Of a DNA stretch of 64,000 nucleotides, positions 1 through 8,586 are shown one piece after another (within the stretch, counting starts at the first letter, position 1; every line of letters begins with the position of its first letter). The notes under the pieces are model-generated. The model was not told where the DNA came from, searched no databases, and saw only the letters and a list, made by a program, of their open reading frames with translations. Made by a program: the position numbers and the translations under genes. The stretch is from Nocardia abscessus NBRC 100374. Its GTDB lineage: Bacteria; Actinomycetota; Actinomycetes; Mycobacteriales; Mycobacteriaceae. The stretch covers positions 1 through 64,000 of the forward strand of contig NZ_BAFP01000150.1 in NCBI RefSeq assembly GCF_000308455.1, written 5' to 3'.

Positions 1-1
1 C

Positions 2-1543
2 GACCGCCTGCATGCCGTCCTGGCCGACGCCCGGCCAACGCTCAGCGTGCTCTCGGCCCACGACGAGACCACCGCGCCGACCCTCGGACCCGCACTGGGC
101 CGGACACTCGCCTTGCCGGTGAATCTGTCGGCACCTGAATGGAACGCGGCCGGGCAGATCGTGCCGGCCGCACAATCCGTGCTGGCGGCGGCGGGCATCA
201 CCGATCCGCTCGCGCGGTACGCGGGACCAGTGCATTCGCATTTCGTCGCGCCGGGCACGGGTTCTCTCGCGCTCGACGTCGCGGTCGTTGATCCGATATC
301 CGACGAGCTGGCCTATTTGCAGTACACGTCCGGGTCGACCAAGTCCCCCGCAGGCGTCCGGGTCACGCACGAGAACCTCGCGACGGCGTTGACCCAACTC
401 GGGAACGCCGTGTCGACCGCAGCCGATCGACCCATCGTGACCTGGCTGCCTTTCTTCCACGACATGGGTTTGATCCTGGGCCTCTCGCTACCGCTGTTCC
501 TGGGCGTGCACGGCATCACGCTGGCACCGGCGGAGTTCGTGAAGCGCCCGGTCCGCTGGTTGCGCGCGATCGCCGACTACCGCGCCGGTATCACTGGGTG
601 CCCCAATTTCGGCTTGAAGCTCGCGGTTTCGGGCACCACCCCCGCCGAGCGGGCCGGGCTCGACCTGTCCGGACTGGATATCGTGCTCAACGGCTCCGAG
701 CCGGTCCGCGCGGATGCGCTCACCGAATTCACCGAGACCTTCGGCCCGTACGGTTTCCGCCATCACGCGCACACCCCGGGCTTCGGCTTGGCCGAGGCCA
801 CCCTCACGGTCACCGTCTGCGACCAGAACGAGGCCCCGGTGTGGCACCGCTTCGACCGGGCGGCTCTGGCCGAAGGACGCGCGGTCGCACTACCCGAGGA
901 CGCGCCGGAATCCCGCAACGGTGTGGCGCTGGTCGGGTGCGGCGCACCTGTCGGACAGGAGCTGCGGATCGTCGATCCGGTGGACGGGACCGCGCTGCCC
1001 GCAGGCCGCGTCGGCGAGATCTGGGTGGCCGGAAGCAATGTGTGCGACGGATATTTCGGCAGGCCCGATGCCACCGAGGAGACCTTCGGCGCCACGGCGC
1101 CGGGCAGCGTCGTTCGCTGGCTGCGCACCGGCGACCTCGGGTTTCAGCACGAGGGACAGCTCTACATCGCCGGACGCCGCAAGGACGTCATCGTGGTCGA
1201 CGGACGCAATCACTATCCGGCCGACATCGAGGCCACGGTGCAGGCATGCGCCGCGGAGGTCAGGCCGGGCCATGTGACGGCGTTCGGGCACGACGACGGG
1301 CGGCGCGAAGACCTCGTCGTGGTCGCCGAACTCGTCACGGTCGGCGGCAGCGACCCCACCGAACTCTTCGCCTTGGCCCGCCGCATCCGCACGGCCGTCG
1401 CCTCCACACACGAGGTGATGCCCGGTGCGGTGCTGCTCGTGGAGCCGGGACGCATCCCGAAGACCAGCAGCGGGAAACTTCGCCGCGGCGAGTGCCGGGC
1501 CCGTTACCTCGCGGGCCATCTGCGCCCGGTCGCCATGATCTGA
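2..1543 (+). CDS. Fatty-acyl-AMP ligase (FAAL), 5' truncated by window edge
   Basis: This adenylate-forming enzyme would activate a fatty acid as acyl-AMP, normally to hand it to a polyketide synthase or acyl carrier protein rather than to CoA. The reading frame is open from base 2, so the true start lies upstream; 513 residues are visible against about 580 for the family. Visible motifs are the phosphate-binding loop YTSGSTKSPAG, FGLAEATLT, GEIWVAGSNVCDGYF, the RTGDLGF hinge region, GRRKDVIVVDGRNHYPADIE and a C-terminal PKTSSGKLRR carrying the A10 lysine. The NHYPADIE motif and the short C-terminal tail favour FAAL over acyl-CoA ligase. FAAL genes usually sit beside polyketide synthase or lipid genes, which would be outside the window. 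The substrate cannot be read from sequence. Confidence 0.9.
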   Translation, partial: DRLHAVLADARPTLSVLSAHDETTAPTLGPALGRTLALPVNLSAPEWNAAGQIVPAAQSVLAAAGITDPLARYAGPVHSHFVAPGTGSLALDVAVVDPISDELAYLQYTSGSTKSPAGVRVTHENLATALTQLGNAVSTAADRPIVTWLPFFHDMGLILGLSLPLFLGVHGITLAPAEFVKRPVRWLRAIADYRAGITGCPNFGLKLAVSGTTPAERAGLDLSGLDIVLNGSEPVRADALTEFTETFGPYGFRHHAHTPGFGLAEATLTVTVCDQNEAPVWHRFDRAALAEGRAVALPEDAPESRNGVALVGCGAPVGQELRIVDPVDGTALPAGRVGEIWVAGSNVCDGYFGRPDATEETFGATAPGSVVRWLRTGDLGFQHEGQLYIAGRRKDVIVVDGRNHYPADIEATVQACAAEVRPGHVTAFGHDDGRREDLVVVAELVTVGGSDPTELFALARRIRTAVASTHEVMPGAVLLVEPGRIPKTSSGKLRRGECRARYLAGHLRPVAMI

Positions 1544-1627
1544 CACCACCGCATCGCGCGAACCGCGCCAGCCGGGTTCGTCACGGTTTCGTGCGACGCG
1601 AACGGACCCGACGACGGGCAGGCGTGT

Positions 1628-2032
1628 TCAGGACTCGTCCCGGCCCATCAGGCGATCGGTCTCGCGGCGCTCACGTTTGGTGGGTCGTCCCGCACCGCGA
1701 TCCCGGCGCGGCATGCTCGCCACGATTTCCCGGGGCGGCGGAGGGGGACTGCGATCGATCAGGCATTGCGCGGCGATCGGGGCGCCCACCCGCTTGGTGA
1801 CGATTCGCTCCACGATGACGATGCGCTCGATACCGCTCGCCCGGATGCGTACCTCGTCACCGGGGCGCACAGGCTGCGCGGGTTTGGCCGGCGCGCCGTT
1901 CACTCGAACGTGCCCACCACGACATGCTTCCGCAGCAGCGGATCTCGTCTTGAACAGACGCACCGCCCAGGTCCACGAATCGACGCGGGCCTGGGTGGCG
2001 GTGTTCTGGATGCCGGATTCGGCGCGGGCCAC
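1628..2032 (-). CDS. S4-domain RNA-binding protein, Hsp15-like
   Basis: This 134-residue protein carries an S4 RNA-binding domain over about residues 15-65 (RVDSWTWAVRLFKTRSAAAE, then GGHVRVNG and RPGDEVRI), followed by a basic arginine-rich tail. The arrangement matches the Hsp15/HslR family, which in E. coli binds 50S subunits holding stalled peptidyl-tRNA. The GTG start lies 3 bases after the TAA stop of the NlpC/P60 gene, with no clear Shine-Dalgarno of its own, so the two are probably co-transcribed and translationally coupled. Assignment to the S4 family is secure; a ribosome-rescue role in this organism is inference. Confidence 0.85.
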   Translation of the reverse strand: MARAESGIQNTATQARVDSWTWAVRLFKTRSAAAEACRGGHVRVNGAPAKPAQPVRPGDEVRIRASGIERIVIVERIVTKRVGAPIAAQCLIDRSPPPPPREIVASMPRRDRGAGRPTKRERRETDRLMGRDES

Positions 2033-2035
2033 TCG

Positions 2036-2686
2036 TTAGACGATACGGCGTGCGGTAACCACCATGTCGGGGCGCAGCGGCGTGTAGGACACCGGCGTAC
2101 CCGACTGCACCGCATTCAGGAGCTTGTTGTCGCCGGCGTAGATGCCGACGTGACCGCCGCCGTTGGTGATGACGATGTCACCCGGCTGCAGTTCGTGGTA
2201 GGCGACCGGAGCGCCGACGTGCGACTGCTCGAAGCTGGTGCGGGGGAGTTCGACACCCGCCTGCCGGAATGCCCACTGAACGAGGCCGGAGCAGTCGAAG
2301 GCGCGGGGACCCGCAGCGCCCCAGGAGTACTGGGCGCCGACCTTGGTCCTGGCGGCGTCGAGGGCGATGTCGCCCGCGGTGTTCTGCTGCTGACCGAACA
2401 GGCCCGGCAGCATCGGCGCGAAATTGGGGGCCTGCGGAGCGACCGCCTGCGGCGCAGGGGCGGCGGGAGCGGCCGCGAGCGCCTGCTGAATCTGCTGGTT
2501 GAGCTGCTGGACCGGCTGTTCCCATTCCTGCGGAACATCGAAGTTGCCGACACCGGGAACGTTGATGGTCGCGGCCATGGCCGGAATCGCGGGCATGGCG
2601 CCGGTTGCGGCTACCGCACCCATGACTATCGCACCCTTGACGGAATTCGGTACCCGAGAATCCCGCTGCAAGCTGTGTTTACCCAC
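2036..2686 (-). CDS. Secreted NlpC/P60 peptidoglycan endopeptidase
   Basis: This 216-residue exported protein has an N-terminal hydrophobic segment ending AIPAMAA, a low-complexity Gln/Ala/Pro linker, and a C-terminal NlpC/P60 domain. The catalytic cysteine is Cys132 in FDCSGLVQW and the histidine is His179 in GGGHVGIY. The third catalytic position appears to be Asn in LLNAVQSG, which I cannot confirm by alignment. Enzymes of this family (RipA/RipB type) cut stem peptides during cell separation. The frame is open back to 2821, but GTG at 2686 is preferred because GGAG lies 10 bases upstream and because the extension runs through a recognisable riboswitch. The downstream S4 gene is probably in the same operon. 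Confidence 0.88.
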   Translation of the reverse strand: MGKHSLQRDSRVPNSVKGAIVMGAVAATGAMPAIPAMAATINVPGVGNFDVPQEWEQPVQQLNQQIQQALAAAPAAPAPQAVAPQAPNFAPMLPGLFGQQQNTAGDIALDAARTKVGAQYSWGAAGPRAFDCSGLVQWAFRQAGVELPRTSFEQSHVGAPVAYHELQPGDIVITNGGGHVGIYAGDNKLLNAVQSGTPVSYTPLRPDMVVTARRIV

Positions 2687-2711
2687 CGAGCTACGTCTCC
2701 GATCTTGCTGC

Positions 2712-2835
2712 TCTTCCGCCGACCGGGTTAGCTGACGGGTTCGGACCGGGAGAGCGGCCCTACCTCGCGACCGAAATGGCCGCAAGGATTCACCCCAGAC
2801 GAACCTGTGGGTCCCCGGCACGACAGTCGAGACCG
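2712..2835 (-). promoter_or_regulatory. Probable c-di-AMP (ydaO/yuaA) riboswitch
   Basis: Read on the minus strand, the leader of the NlpC/P60 gene contains GGGGTGAATCC, then a variable hairpin (GCGGCCATTTCGGTCGC), GGTAGGGCCG, CCGAACCCGTCAGCTAACC and GGTCGGCG in the order expected of the ydaO/yuaA element. In actinobacteria this element precedes genes for cell-wall hydrolases (Rpf and NlpC/P60 proteins), which matches the gene here. It probably switches expression off when c-di-AMP is high. The outer ends are approximate because the outer helix was not folded. Recognition is from memory of the consensus. Confidence 0.8.
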
Positions 2836-3090
2836 GTTGGCCCCGACAGCCGTTTAGGCGGTAACTAGTGGCGCCGTTTCTCTTACGAAGCGACTGGTTC
2901 CACTAAGTCACGAGAAGATTACGGTGCCGACGCGATGTTGTCCAGCGCACAGAGCTGCGACTTTTCCATCACCGGCGGACCCGCCGCTCGATCGGCGGAA
3001 AACGGTCGGGCGCCTCGGGTCACGAACCGATCTCGTGCTAGTCGATAGATCACCGAACGGACAATGCCCTCCCGGGTACCGGCGCGGCAC

Positions 3091-3348
3091 TCAGGATTGC
3101 GCGCCGCGCACCGCGCGCTCGAGCTCATCGATCCTGCGGCGCGCTTCGGCCAGTTCGACCTCGAGCTTGCCCAGCGCCATGACCAGCGGACCGACCGCGA
3201 GATCGGCCACCAGCTGGGGATCGTCGTAGCCGCGTTCGATCGCGACCAGGATGTTGGACCGGATGCGCTGTGCCACCGTGGCGCCGGCCGGAACGTTCCA
3301 GGACCCGACCACTTCGGCGATACCGGCGGCAGTGGGTTCGTCGGACAT
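3091..3348 (-). CDS. Small conserved-type hypothetical protein
   Basis: This is an 85-residue soluble acidic protein of unknown function. The C-terminal 30 residues (ALGKLEVELAEARRRIDELE) form a probable coiled coil, and the N-terminal half has no recognised motif. ATG at 3348 is chosen because GGAGGGG immediately precedes it; the frame is open further upstream without a better site. It stands alone between the riboswitch-controlled hydrolase gene and a divergent AAA ATPase gene. Coding is supported by the ribosome-binding site and by typical codon bias, not by family recognition. Confidence 0.6.
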   Translation of the reverse strand: MSDEPTAAGIAEVVGSWNVPAGATVAQRIRSNILVAIERGYDDPQLVADLAVGPLVMALGKLEVELAEARRRIDELERAVRGAQS

Positions 3349-3515
3349 GCCCCTCCGTTCCCGCGCGCCGTGACGCGCGACCATTCTGGCGAACCGCCAC
3401 CGGCCTGAAGAACCGACGGCGAGAGCCATAGTGCAATACCGGCCGCTAAGGCTCTCTAGGACGCGCCGTAGATGTGCCCAGATTATCCGGACGAAACGCG
3501 CTACGGTGTCGGGGC

Positions 3516-4697
3516 ATGGACCCCGTGCGCAATCCGTATGCCCCCGGCGCGGGACAGCGCCCGCCCGAATTGGCCGGGCGCGACAAGCAACTCACGGCTT
3601 TCGACATCGTGCTCGAGCGCGTGGCACGCGGCCGCCCGGAACGCAGCGTCGTGCTAACCGGCCTGCGGGGGGTGGGAAAGACGGTGCTGCTCAATCAACT
3701 TCGCTCGGCGGCGGTATCGCGCGGCTGGGGCACCGGCAAGATCGAAGCGCGGCCGGACCAGGAATTGCGCCGCCCGCTGTCCTCGGCGCTGCACATGGCG
3801 GCGCGGGCGATCGCCACGTCGCACCGCAACCCGGAACGGGTGGACGATTTCCTGGGCATCCTCAAAGCTTTCGCGTTGCGGTCCACCGCGGACAAGGGCA
3901 TGCGGGAGCGCTGGCAGCCGGGCATCGACGTGCCCGCGGTGAGCGGCCGGGCCGATTCCGGCGACATCGAGATCGATCTGGTGGAACTGCTGGTCGAGGC
4001 CGCGGCGCTGGCCGGTGACATCGGCGTCGGCATCGCGATCTTCATCGACGAGATGCAGGATCTCGGGCCCGCGGACATCTCCGCGATCTGCGGCGCGTGC
4101 CACGAACTGAGCCAGGACGCCGCGCCGCTGATCGTGGTCGGCGCGGGTCTGCCGCATCTGCCCGCCGTGCTGTCGGCCTCGAAGAGCTACTCCGAGCGAC
4201 TATTCAGCTATCACCGCATCGATCGGCTGGACCGGGAATCGGCGGACCAGGCGCTGATCGCGCCCGCCCAACGGGAAGACGTGAAGTTCACCGACGACGC
4301 GCTGGACGCGCTGTACCGCAAGGCCGATGGCTACCCGTATTTCGTGCAGGCTTATGGCAAAGCCACCTGGGATCAGGCGCCCGAGAGTCCGATCACGGCC
4401 GAAGATGTCGAGGTGGCCTCGCCCGCTGCCGAAGAGGAGTTGGCCGTCGGATTCTTCGGCTCCCGTTACGAGCGGGCAACACCGGCCGAACGGGAATACA
4501 TGCGCGCCATGGCCGACCTGTCCGGCGACGACGGCCCGGTGGCGACCGCGGCCGTGGCCAATGAACTCGGCCGGAAACCGGCCTCGCTCTCACCCGCCCG
4601 CGACGGCCTGATCAAGAAAGGTCTCATCTACTCCGCCGAGCGCGGCACGATCGGCTTCACCGTGCCGCACTTCGGCCGCTATCTGCGCTCGGTCTGA
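3516..4697 (+). CDS. AAA-type ATP-binding protein
   Basis: This 393-residue protein has a Walker A motif GLRGVGKT at residues 49-56 and a Walker B strand AIFIDEMQDL around residues 174-183, with a winged-helix-like C-terminus after residue 300. It resembles the single-gene Orc/Cdc6-like or MalT-NACHT-like AAA ATPases common in actinobacteria, many of which are annotated only as ATP-binding protein. No membrane segment or nuclease domain is visible, and no partner gene lies beside it. ATG at 3516 is chosen because the alignable region begins NPYAPGAGQRPPELAGRD. The function is unknown. Confidence 0.8.
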   Translation: MDPVRNPYAPGAGQRPPELAGRDKQLTAFDIVLERVARGRPERSVVLTGLRGVGKTVLLNQLRSAAVSRGWGTGKIEARPDQELRRPLSSALHMAARAIATSHRNPERVDDFLGILKAFALRSTADKGMRERWQPGIDVPAVSGRADSGDIEIDLVELLVEAAALAGDIGVGIAIFIDEMQDLGPADISAICGACHELSQDAAPLIVVGAGLPHLPAVLSASKSYSERLFSYHRIDRLDRESADQALIAPAQREDVKFTDDALDALYRKADGYPYFVQAYGKATWDQAPESPITAEDVEVASPAAEEELAVGFFGSRYERATPAEREYMRAMADLSGDDGPVATAAVANELGRKPASLSPARDGLIKKGLIYSAERGTIGFTVPHFGRYLRSV

Positions 4698-4732
4698 CCG
4701 CCGCCCGGGCCGAGCAGCGATGAATTGCTCGG

Positions 4733-4776
4733 TATTCGTCTGTATTCCAAGATCACTAGATATTCGTAGATATCCG
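4733..4776. promoter_or_regulatory. Phased TATTCG-type direct repeats upstream of fadE10-like gene
   Basis: Four copies of a TAT(T/C)C(G/C) hexamer lie at 4733, 4743, 4761 and 4771. The spacings are 10, 18 and 10 bp, so each pair is one helical turn apart. The second pair forms the tandem decamers TAGATATTCG and TAGATATCCG. The cluster sits 80-123 bp upstream of the acyl-CoA dehydrogenase start in an unusually AT-rich patch. It may be a regulator-binding array or overlapping promoter elements; no known regulator is identified. Confidence 0.35.
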
Positions 4777-4855
4777 TCGAGCAGCAGGGCTACCGGTGGG
4801 TAACAAACCCTCCTACACTCGGATGTGACCCTGATCACGTCCAAGGGAGGACATC

Positions 4856-6811
4856 ATGGCGACAGCCGCGAAAGTCGACGCCACCGAAGAGCAGGCCCGC
4901 GCACTGGTCGAGGAGTCCCGTGAAACGAGCTGGGCCAAGCCGTCGTTCGCCAAGGAGATGTTCCTGGGCCGGTTCCGGCTCGACCTGATCCACCCGTACC
5001 CCCAGCCGGGACCGGAGGACACCGAGCGGACCGAGGCGTTTCTGGCCCGGCTGCGGACGCTGTGCGAGTCCATGGACGGCTCGGTGATCGAAGCGGAGGG
5101 CCGGATCCCGGAGGAATACGTGAAGGGCCTGGCCGAACTCGGCTGCTTCGGCCTGAAGATCCCGCAATCGTATGGCGGCCAGGGACTTTCCCAGTTCGGC
5201 TACAACCGCGCGCTGATGATGGTCGGCTCGACGCACCCGAGTCTGGGCGTCCTGCTCTCGGCGCACCAGTCCATCGGCGTGCCCGAACCGCTCAAGCTGG
5301 CGGGCACCGACGAGCAGAAGGCCGAGTTCCTGCCGCGCTGCGCGGCCGGCGCGGTCAGCGCGTTCCTGCTCACCGAGCCCGATGTCGGCTCCGACCCGGC
5401 GAGGATGGCCAGCACCGCGACGCCGACCGAGGACGGCGAGGCCTACGTACTCAACGGCGTGAAGCTGTGGACCACCAACGGCGTGGTCGCCGAACTGCTG
5501 GTGGTGATGGCGCGGGTGCCCAAGGGCGAGGGGCATCGCGGCGGCATCTCGGCCTTCGTGGTCGAGGCCGATTCACCGGGCATCACCGTGGAGCGGCGCA
5601 ACTCCTTCATGGGCCTGCGCGGCATCGAGAACGGCCTGACCCGGATGCACGACGTCCGGGTGCCGAAGCGCAACCTGATCGGACGGGAGGGCGACGGGCT
5701 CAAGATCGCGCTCACCACGCTGAACGCGGGCAGACTCGCCATCCCCGCGTTGTGCACCGCCGCCGCCAAGTGGTCGTTGAAGATCGCGCGGGAGTGGAGC
5801 ACCGAGCGTGTGCAGTGGGGCAGGCCCGTCGGCGAGCACGCCGCCGTTGGCCAGAAGATCTCGTTCATCGCGGCCACCACGTTCGCGCTGGAAGCGGCAC
5901 TCGACCTGTCGGCCAGCATGTCCGACGAGGGGCGCAACGACATCCGCATCGAAGCGGCGCTGGCCAAACTGTGGGCCAGCGAGATGAGCTGTCAGATCGC
6001 CGACGAGCTCGTGCAGATCCGCGGCGGCCGCGGCTACGAGACGGCGGCGTCGCTCGCCGCGCGGGGCGAGCGGGCCGTCCCCGCCGAGCAGCTGGTGCGC
6101 GACCTGCGGATCAACCGCATCTTCGAGGGCTCCAGCGAGATCATGCGGCTGCTGATCGCGAGGGAGATGGCCGACGCCCACATGGCGGCCGCGGGCGCGC
6201 TGGTCGACCGGAAGGCCGAGTTCAAGGACAAGGCGAAGGCGGCGGTCGGCGCGACGGGGTTCTACGCCAAGTGGTTCCCGCAGCTGGCAGTGGGAGCGGG
6301 TACCGTGCCCGCGGCCTACACCGAGTTCGGGGTGCTGGCCCGGCACCTGCGGTTCGTCGAGCGCAGCGCGCGCAAGCAGGCGCGGTCGCTGATGTACGCG
6401 ATGGGCCGCTGGCAGGCGGGCTTGGAATACCGGCAGAATTTCCTCGGCCGGATCGTCGACATCGGCGCCGAGCTGTTCGCCATGTCGGCGGCCTGCATGC
6501 GGGCCGAGGCATTGCGCGCCTCCGGCGCGCCGGAGGGCAAGGCGGCCGAGGAGCTGGCCGACACCTTCTGCAGGCAGGCGCGGCTGCGCGTGCGCAAGCT
6601 GTTCGACGCGCTGTGGGAGAACACCGATGACGACGACCGCACGCTCACTCGCGGCGTGCTCGACGGCCGGTACGACTGGCTGGAGGACGGCGTGCTCGAT
6701 CCGAGCGAGGGGACCGGGCCGTGGATCGCGGAGTGGCAGGTGGGTCCCTCGACCGAGGAGAACCTCTTGCGCCCGTTCCTGCCTTCGACGCGCACCCGTG
6801 CGGAGGCTTGA
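4856..6811 (+). CDS. fadE10: Acyl-CoA dehydrogenase, FadE10-like
   Basis: This 651-residue flavoenzyme should oxidise an acyl-CoA to the trans-2-enoyl-CoA. An N-terminal extension of about 60 residues precedes the acyl-CoA dehydrogenase N, middle and C domains. The FAD and substrate motif LLTEPDVGSDPA starts near residue 172. The catalytic-base motif RIFEGSSEIMRLL places Glu424 where medium-chain enzymes have their glutamate. A helical C-terminal extension of about 200 residues follows. Length and sequence recall mycobacterial FadE10 (about 650 residues). ATG is preceded by GGGAGG at good spacing. It appears monocistronic. The symbol is by resemblance, and the substrate is not known from sequence. 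Confidence 0.88.
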   Translation: MATAAKVDATEEQARALVEESRETSWAKPSFAKEMFLGRFRLDLIHPYPQPGPEDTERTEAFLARLRTLCESMDGSVIEAEGRIPEEYVKGLAELGCFGLKIPQSYGGQGLSQFGYNRALMMVGSTHPSLGVLLSAHQSIGVPEPLKLAGTDEQKAEFLPRCAAGAVSAFLLTEPDVGSDPARMASTATPTEDGEAYVLNGVKLWTTNGVVAELLVVMARVPKGEGHRGGISAFVVEADSPGITVERRNSFMGLRGIENGLTRMHDVRVPKRNLIGREGDGLKIALTTLNAGRLAIPALCTAAAKWSLKIAREWSTERVQWGRPVGEHAAVGQKISFIAATTFALEAALDLSASMSDEGRNDIRIEAALAKLWASEMSCQIADELVQIRGGRGYETAASLAARGERAVPAEQLVRDLRINRIFEGSSEIMRLLIAREMADAHMAAAGALVDRKAEFKDKAKAAVGATGFYAKWFPQLAVGAGTVPAAYTEFGVLARHLRFVERSARKQARSLMYAMGRWQAGLEYRQNFLGRIVDIGAELFAMSAACMRAEALRASGAPEGKAAEELADTFCRQARLRVRKLFDALWENTDDDDRTLTRGVLDGRYDWLEDGVLDPSEGTGPWIAEWQVGPSTEENLLRPFLPSTRTRAEA

Positions 6812-6869
6812 CCCACGCCGATTGCGCATTATCAACCAGTCTCGGTTTTCTACTAGAAAGCCGCAGATT

Positions 6870-6892
6870 CGCCCCGCGACCCGAGCGGGGCG
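6870..6892 (+). terminator. GC hairpin after fadE10-like gene
   Basis: A perfect 8-bp stem CGCCCCGC / GCGGGGCG with a 7-base loop lies 59 bases after the dehydrogenase stop. No T-run follows, so it may act as an I-shaped actinobacterial terminator or simply stabilise the 3' end. Confidence 0.5.
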
Positions 6893-7115
6893 AAGCCTGC
6901 ACGGACTGTCGCCGGGGAAATCTAAAGGAATCTACTGTCTTAGCTATTGCCCTGTAGATTTTTCGGACGAACGCCGGGGAGACTGCTGGATCGATCGGCA
7001 GCCTCAGTTGGGCAACGTGTCCATAACGGCAGGTGTGGAGCGGTAACGACATGGAAATTCAGCTCGACAACCGGGCAAGAAGCGCCTACCCGGCGCCTCG
7101 CCCCAGGAGAGCGCC

Positions 7116-8078
7116 ATGTCCTCGACCATCGCCCGCCGCGCCGCCGATCACGACGGCCACCGCGTCACGGTGTCGGCCACAGACGGCGTCCCCCTCGCGG
7201 TCCGCGTCTTCGGCGCCGAGGAAGCCCCCGCGACCGTCGTCTTCGTCCACGGCCACTGCCTGCACACCGAATCCTGGTCCTACCTGCGCGGCCACCTGCT
7301 GCAACGGTGGGGAAGCGACACCAGGATGGTGTTCTACGACCACCGCGGCCACGGCGAATCCGGGGCGGCGCATCCGTCGACCTACACCATCGAGCAACTC
7401 GCCCACGACCTGGACACCGTGCTGCGGACGGTAGCGCCGACCGGGCCGGTGATCCTGGTCGGCCACTCGATGGGCGCTATGGTGGTGCTCGCCTACGCCC
7501 GGCTCCACCCGGAGACCATCGGCACCCGCGTCGCCGGGGTCGGACTGCTCGCCGGCGCGGCCAACTCGATCACCGAGGTCGGGCTCGCGCGCCTGCTGAA
7601 CCGGCGGACGGTGACCTCGTTGCAAGCCGCCGTCACCCGCGCTCCGCGCGCGATGCGGGCGTCCCAGCGCCTGACCCGTCGTTTGCTCGCGCCGTTGCTG
7701 CGCGAAGCCGGCTTCGGGACCAGGAAGGTGAACCCGAGAATGGCCGCGCTGGCCACCGCGATGCTGAACGACACGCCTTTACTCACCATGGCCGGCTTCC
7801 TGCACTCGCTGATCACCTTCGACGAGACGGCGACACTGCACCGTCTCGGAACCATCCCCGCGCTGGTGCTGGCGGGCTCGGCGGACCTCATCGTGCCGTT
7901 CGCGCACTCGGTGGCGCTCGCCTCCCAGCTGGCCGGTTCCGAGCTGGTGCGCCTGGAAGGCGCTGGTCACAGCGTGATGCTCGAGCGGGCCGAAGAGGTC
8001 GCGCTGTCCATCGTCGCGCTGGTCGAACGCGCCTTCGCCACCGCGCACTCCCACACCGGCTACGCCGCCGCCGGCTGA
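7116..8078 (+). CDS. Alpha/beta-fold hydrolase
   Basis: This 320-residue protein has the alpha/beta hydrolase layout: the oxyanion segment VVFVHGHC, the strand preceding YDHRGHGESG, the nucleophile elbow GHSMGA with the catalytic serine near residue 117, a lid region rich in arginine (about residues 160-220), the acidic strand PALVLAGSADLIVP, and the late GAGHSVMLE histidine. AGGAGA precedes the ATG. The specific reaction (esterase, lipase or epoxide hydrolase) cannot be assigned. No signal peptide is visible, so it is probably cytoplasmic. It has no obvious operon partner. Confidence 0.88.
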   Translation: MSSTIARRAADHDGHRVTVSATDGVPLAVRVFGAEEAPATVVFVHGHCLHTESWSYLRGHLLQRWGSDTRMVFYDHRGHGESGAAHPSTYTIEQLAHDLDTVLRTVAPTGPVILVGHSMGAMVVLAYARLHPETIGTRVAGVGLLAGAANSITEVGLARLLNRRTVTSLQAAVTRAPRAMRASQRLTRRLLAPLLREAGFGTRKVNPRMAALATAMLNDTPLLTMAGFLHSLITFDETATLHRLGTIPALVLAGSADLIVPFAHSVALASQLAGSELVRLEGAGHSVMLERAEEVALSIVALVERAFATAHSHTGYAAAG

Positions 8079-8269
8079 CCTTCGGCAATCGGGCAGCAAC
8101 TATCGGATTTCGACCTGATACGAGCCACCAGCGGATTCTTTCGGTACTGTGTTAAAGATCACGTTGTGTGGTGGGTCACACAACTCGGTGTTGCGCGGTC
8201 CAAGGCAGACGGGCAACCGCGCGCCACGGCACCGAGTTCGCATGCCCGCCAGGGAATTCAGGAGGATCG

Positions 8270-8557
8270 ATGACTCGCAGCGAATTCGCGGAACTACGCT
8301 ACGCGGTCGGCCAGCTCCGGCAATCCATCGGCGTACTGCGCACCCAGTTCGGCGACGCCAGCACGGTGCGCCGGTTGGAGAACGACCTCGAGCGCCTCGT
8401 CATCGACGCCGACGAACTCGAGCAGTCTCCGCCGCCGGAGGTACAACGCCGCCCCCAGGACGTCATCTACGTACCGGACAGCAAGTCCGACGAGGCCGCC
8501 TGGATGGGTGCGCAAGACGAAGGGCTCGGCTTCCACTCCCGGCCACGGACGAAGTAA
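8270..8557 (+). CDS. Small hypothetical protein
   Basis: This 95-residue hydrophilic protein of unknown function has an N-terminal helix with a likely heptad pattern (FAELRYAVGQLRQSIGVLR) and an acidic, proline-rich C-terminal half. A strong GGAGG lies 5 bases before the ATG at 8270, which sets the start although the frame is open further upstream. A perfect hairpin terminator follows immediately, consistent with an independent transcription unit. I recognise no family. Confidence 0.7.
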   Translation: MTRSEFAELRYAVGQLRQSIGVLRTQFGDASTVRRLENDLERLVIDADELEQSPPPEVQRRPQDVIYVPDSKSDEAAWMGAQDEGLGFHSRPRTK

Positions 8558-8560
8558 CCC

Positions 8561-8586
8561 GGATGGGCGGCACGCGCCGCCCATCC
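8561..8586. terminator. Strong hairpin terminator
   Basis: A perfect 11-bp stem GGATGGGCGGC / GCCGCCCATCC with loop ACGC begins 3 bases after the stop codon of the small hypothetical gene. No T-run is present. Confidence 0.7.
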
